Shown here in pieces: positions 6,640 through 7,449 of a stretch of DNA of 7,449 nucleotides; positions within the stretch are counted from its first letter, which is position 1; each line of letters starts with the position of its first letter. The DNA is from Anaerolineae bacterium (lineage in GTDB: Bacteria; Chloroflexota; Anaerolineae; Promineifilales; Promineifilaceae), in the NCBI GenBank assembly GCA_028284105.1, contig JANQSK010000263.1:1-7449 (forward strand). The letters are read 5' to 3'. Under the pieces are notes generated by a model. The model did not search any database and was not told where the DNA came from. It saw only the letters and a program-made list of their open reading frames with translations. A program made the translations under genes and the position numbers.

Positions 6640-6762
6640 TTAACCTCCACAGTGACCATTCTGACCTGCGTCACATGCGAAAGTAATTGCTGGTTGGAGA
6701 GCGATAAGTAACAATACGAGGTTTACGAATACTACTGATTTCAAATTTTTAATACGGTTCAT
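6640..6762 (-). CDS. Short secreted pre-peptide, 40 residues
   Basis: The ATG at 6762 is preceded by AGGAG (6774-6770) at a 7-base spacing, the best ribosome-binding site on this strand, so I reject the longer frame starting at 6852. The product has a textbook signal peptide: basic n-region MNRIKNLK, a hydrophobic core SVVFVNLVLLLIALQPAI and a T-F-A site suited to signal peptidase I. Cleavage would release CDAGQNGHCGG, 11 residues with two cysteines seven positions apart, a histidine and a Gly-Gly end. A lipoprotein is less likely because the lipobox position -3 is Thr and -2 is Phe. It could be a signalling peptide, a small antimicrobial or a disulfide-bonded toxin; no modification enzyme or exporter is beside it. 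It lies tail-to-tail with the BTAD-STAND-TPR gene and head-to-head with a second BTAD gene, sharing a 150-base control region with the latter. I do not recognise the family. Confidence 0.75.
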   Translation of the reverse strand: MNRIKNLKSVVFVNLVLLLIALQPAITFACDAGQNGHCGG

Positions 6763-6790
6763 GATAAGTCTCCTATACTTTTTCGTTCGT

Positions 6791-6809
6791 GCGGTTCCCT
6801 GTAAACCGC
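6791..6809 (-). promoter_or_regulatory. Small hairpin in the leader of the peptide mRNA
   Basis: GCGGTT (6791-6796) and AACCGC (6804-6809) are perfect 6-base arms around a 7-base loop. It lies between the presumed transcription start (near 6815) and the ribosome-binding site (6774-6770), which it leaves free. It could stabilise the 5' end of the message; no riboswitch class is recognisable. Confidence 0.35.
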
Positions 6810-6821
6810 TCTGATGAACAC

Positions 6822-6854
6822 AAGATAGAAAGACTTCGCACCCACAACGCACCC
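6822..6854 (-). promoter_or_regulatory. Candidate SARP/BTAD operator and promoter of the peptide gene
   Basis: Read on the minus strand, GGGTGCG (6854-6848), four bases TTGT, and a second perfect GGGTGCG (6843-6837) make a direct repeat with an 11-base period. Nine bases after it (eight if the heptamer is taken as GGTGCGw) stands TATCTT (6827-6822), a 4-of-6 match to a -10. No good -35 is present. Heptamer direct repeats at 11-base period, ending about 8 bases before the -10 and replacing the -35, are the established operator layout of SARP activators. The fit is by geometry; the heptamer sequence itself is not one I know. Confidence 0.5.
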
Positions 6855-6912
6855 ATAAAAAACAGGTTTGGGTACGCTAAGTTTGATGAGGAAATTCAAC
6901 CCTTTTTAAGTG

Positions 6913-7449
6913 ATGAGTTCTAAACTAAAAATCAACCTTCTCGGCCCGATGCATGTCATGATTGATGAGAAAACGGCCGTTTTTCGCACAGATGCTTTGC
7001 GGGTGTTATTGGCGTATTTAGCTGCTCATCAAGGGACGCCCCAACGTCGAGATACATTGGCTGGCCTGCTCTCTCCCGATCGTCCTGACAAAGAAGCACT
7101 CACATATCTTCGTAACCGACTGACGCGACTGCGCAAAGCCATTGGTGATGAAAACGCCAACCCACCCTATTTTGATATCGACCGTAAACAGATTGCGATC
7201 CGTAGCGGTGATGACATCACAATTGACCTCATTCAATTTGAACAAAACCTCAAGATTGTTGAAACTCATTCGCACAGACAGCTGGCCGGTTGCCCTACCT
7301 GTTTGGCCCGACTTGAAGAAGCGACACAGCTTGTGCGTGGAGAACTACTGGCTGGGCTTAACTTCCCAAGCGACACATGGGAAGCATGGCTAATTAACCA
7401 ACGGGAATATTTTCAGCAGCATTTGTTGGATGCGCTTAAGTGGCTATGC
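6913..7449 (+). CDS. Second BTAD/SARP-like transcriptional regulator, 3'-truncated by the window edge
   Basis: The frame is open from ATG 6913 to the last base (179 residues). The start is tightly bounded: an in-frame TAA occupies 6907-6909 and only a GTG at 6910 is an alternative. No good Shine-Dalgarno is visible, so a leaderless or weakly initiated message is possible. Residues 5-100 form an OmpR-like winged helix (KINLLGPMHVMID, then LRVLLAYLAAHQGTPQRRDTLAG, and YLRNRLTRLRKAIGD as the recognition region). The BTAD follows from about 103, with the segment GCPTCLARLEEATQLVRGEL (126-145) including a CxxC pair and then FPSDTWEAWLINQREYF. This variant is characteristic of Chloroflexota regulators, which usually continue into a STAND ATPase and TPR repeats, but the rest is outside the window. 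It is divergent from the peptide gene and shares its 150-base upstream region, so it is an obvious candidate to control that gene. Confidence 0.9.
   Translation, partial: MSSKLKINLLGPMHVMIDEKTAVFRTDALRVLLAYLAAHQGTPQRRDTLAGLLSPDRPDKEALTYLRNRLTRLRKAIGDENANPPYFDIDRKQIAIRSGDDITIDLIQFEQNLKIVETHSHRQLAGCPTCLARLEEATQLVRGELLAGLNFPSDTWEAWLINQREYFQQHLLDALKWLC

Noticed and set aside
6640..6762. Gly-Gly leader bacteriocin
   Set aside because: The Gly-Gly is at the very C-terminus, so it cannot be a leader cleavage site, and no dedicated ABC peptidase transporter is in the window.
6640..6852. 70-residue version of the small minus-strand gene starting at 6852
   Set aside because: The extra N-terminal 30 residues place a basic, cysteine-containing stretch before the signal peptide and overlap the proposed promoter; the inner ATG at 6762 has AGGAG at ideal spacing.
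7018..7393. Frames on both strands inside the second BTAD gene
   Set aside because: They are shadows of the clear BTAD reading frame that runs from 6913 to the window end.

Overview
The window looks like a stretch of a Chloroflexota (Chloroflexi) chromosome of moderate GC. No rRNA or marker gene is present. The placement rests on two large regulators of the BTAD type (SARP/AfsR-like), one of them fused to a STAND (NB-ARC) ATPase and TPR repeats, and on the GCPTC-LARLEEA segment of the second, a combination I associate with Herpetosiphon, Ktedonobacteria and Anaerolineae. This is inference; Actinobacteria, the other main home of such proteins, would usually be far richer in GC.

Layout. Bases 3-443 hold the 3' part of a conserved protein of unknown function that enters from the left and ends at a clear intrinsic terminator. 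Bases 546-2647 hold a two-gene unit: a strong extended -10 promoter, a MarR-type repressor, and 48 bases later an HpaB-family flavin-dependent aromatic hydroxylase (4-hydroxyphenylacetate 3-monooxygenase large component). The reductase partner is not in the window. Bases 2648-2961 contain no gene but a dense set of inverted repeats, followed on the minus strand by a stand-alone GIY-YIG nuclease-like gene (2962-3255).

Bases 3525-6590 encode a protein of about 1021 residues: winged helix plus BTAD, then a STAND ATPase, then about seven TPR-like repeats. It ends at a symmetrical terminator shared with a convergent small gene (6640-6762, minus) encoding a 40-residue pre-peptide with a signal peptide and a predicted 11-residue mature tail, CDAGQNGHCGG. 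Divergent from this gene, a second BTAD regulator starts at 6913 and runs off the right edge.

The most interesting part is 3525-7449: a tiny secreted peptide sits between two BTAD regulators, one carrying a TPR array. Upstream of the peptide gene is a perfect heptamer direct repeat with an 11-base period, placed 8-9 bases before a -10-like hexamer, which is the geometry known for SARP operators. I propose, as inference, a peptide-signalling or peptide-output module in which a BTAD regulator switches on the peptide gene and the STAND-TPR protein may sense the peptide, analogous in logic to RRNPP systems of Firmicutes but built from unrelated parts.
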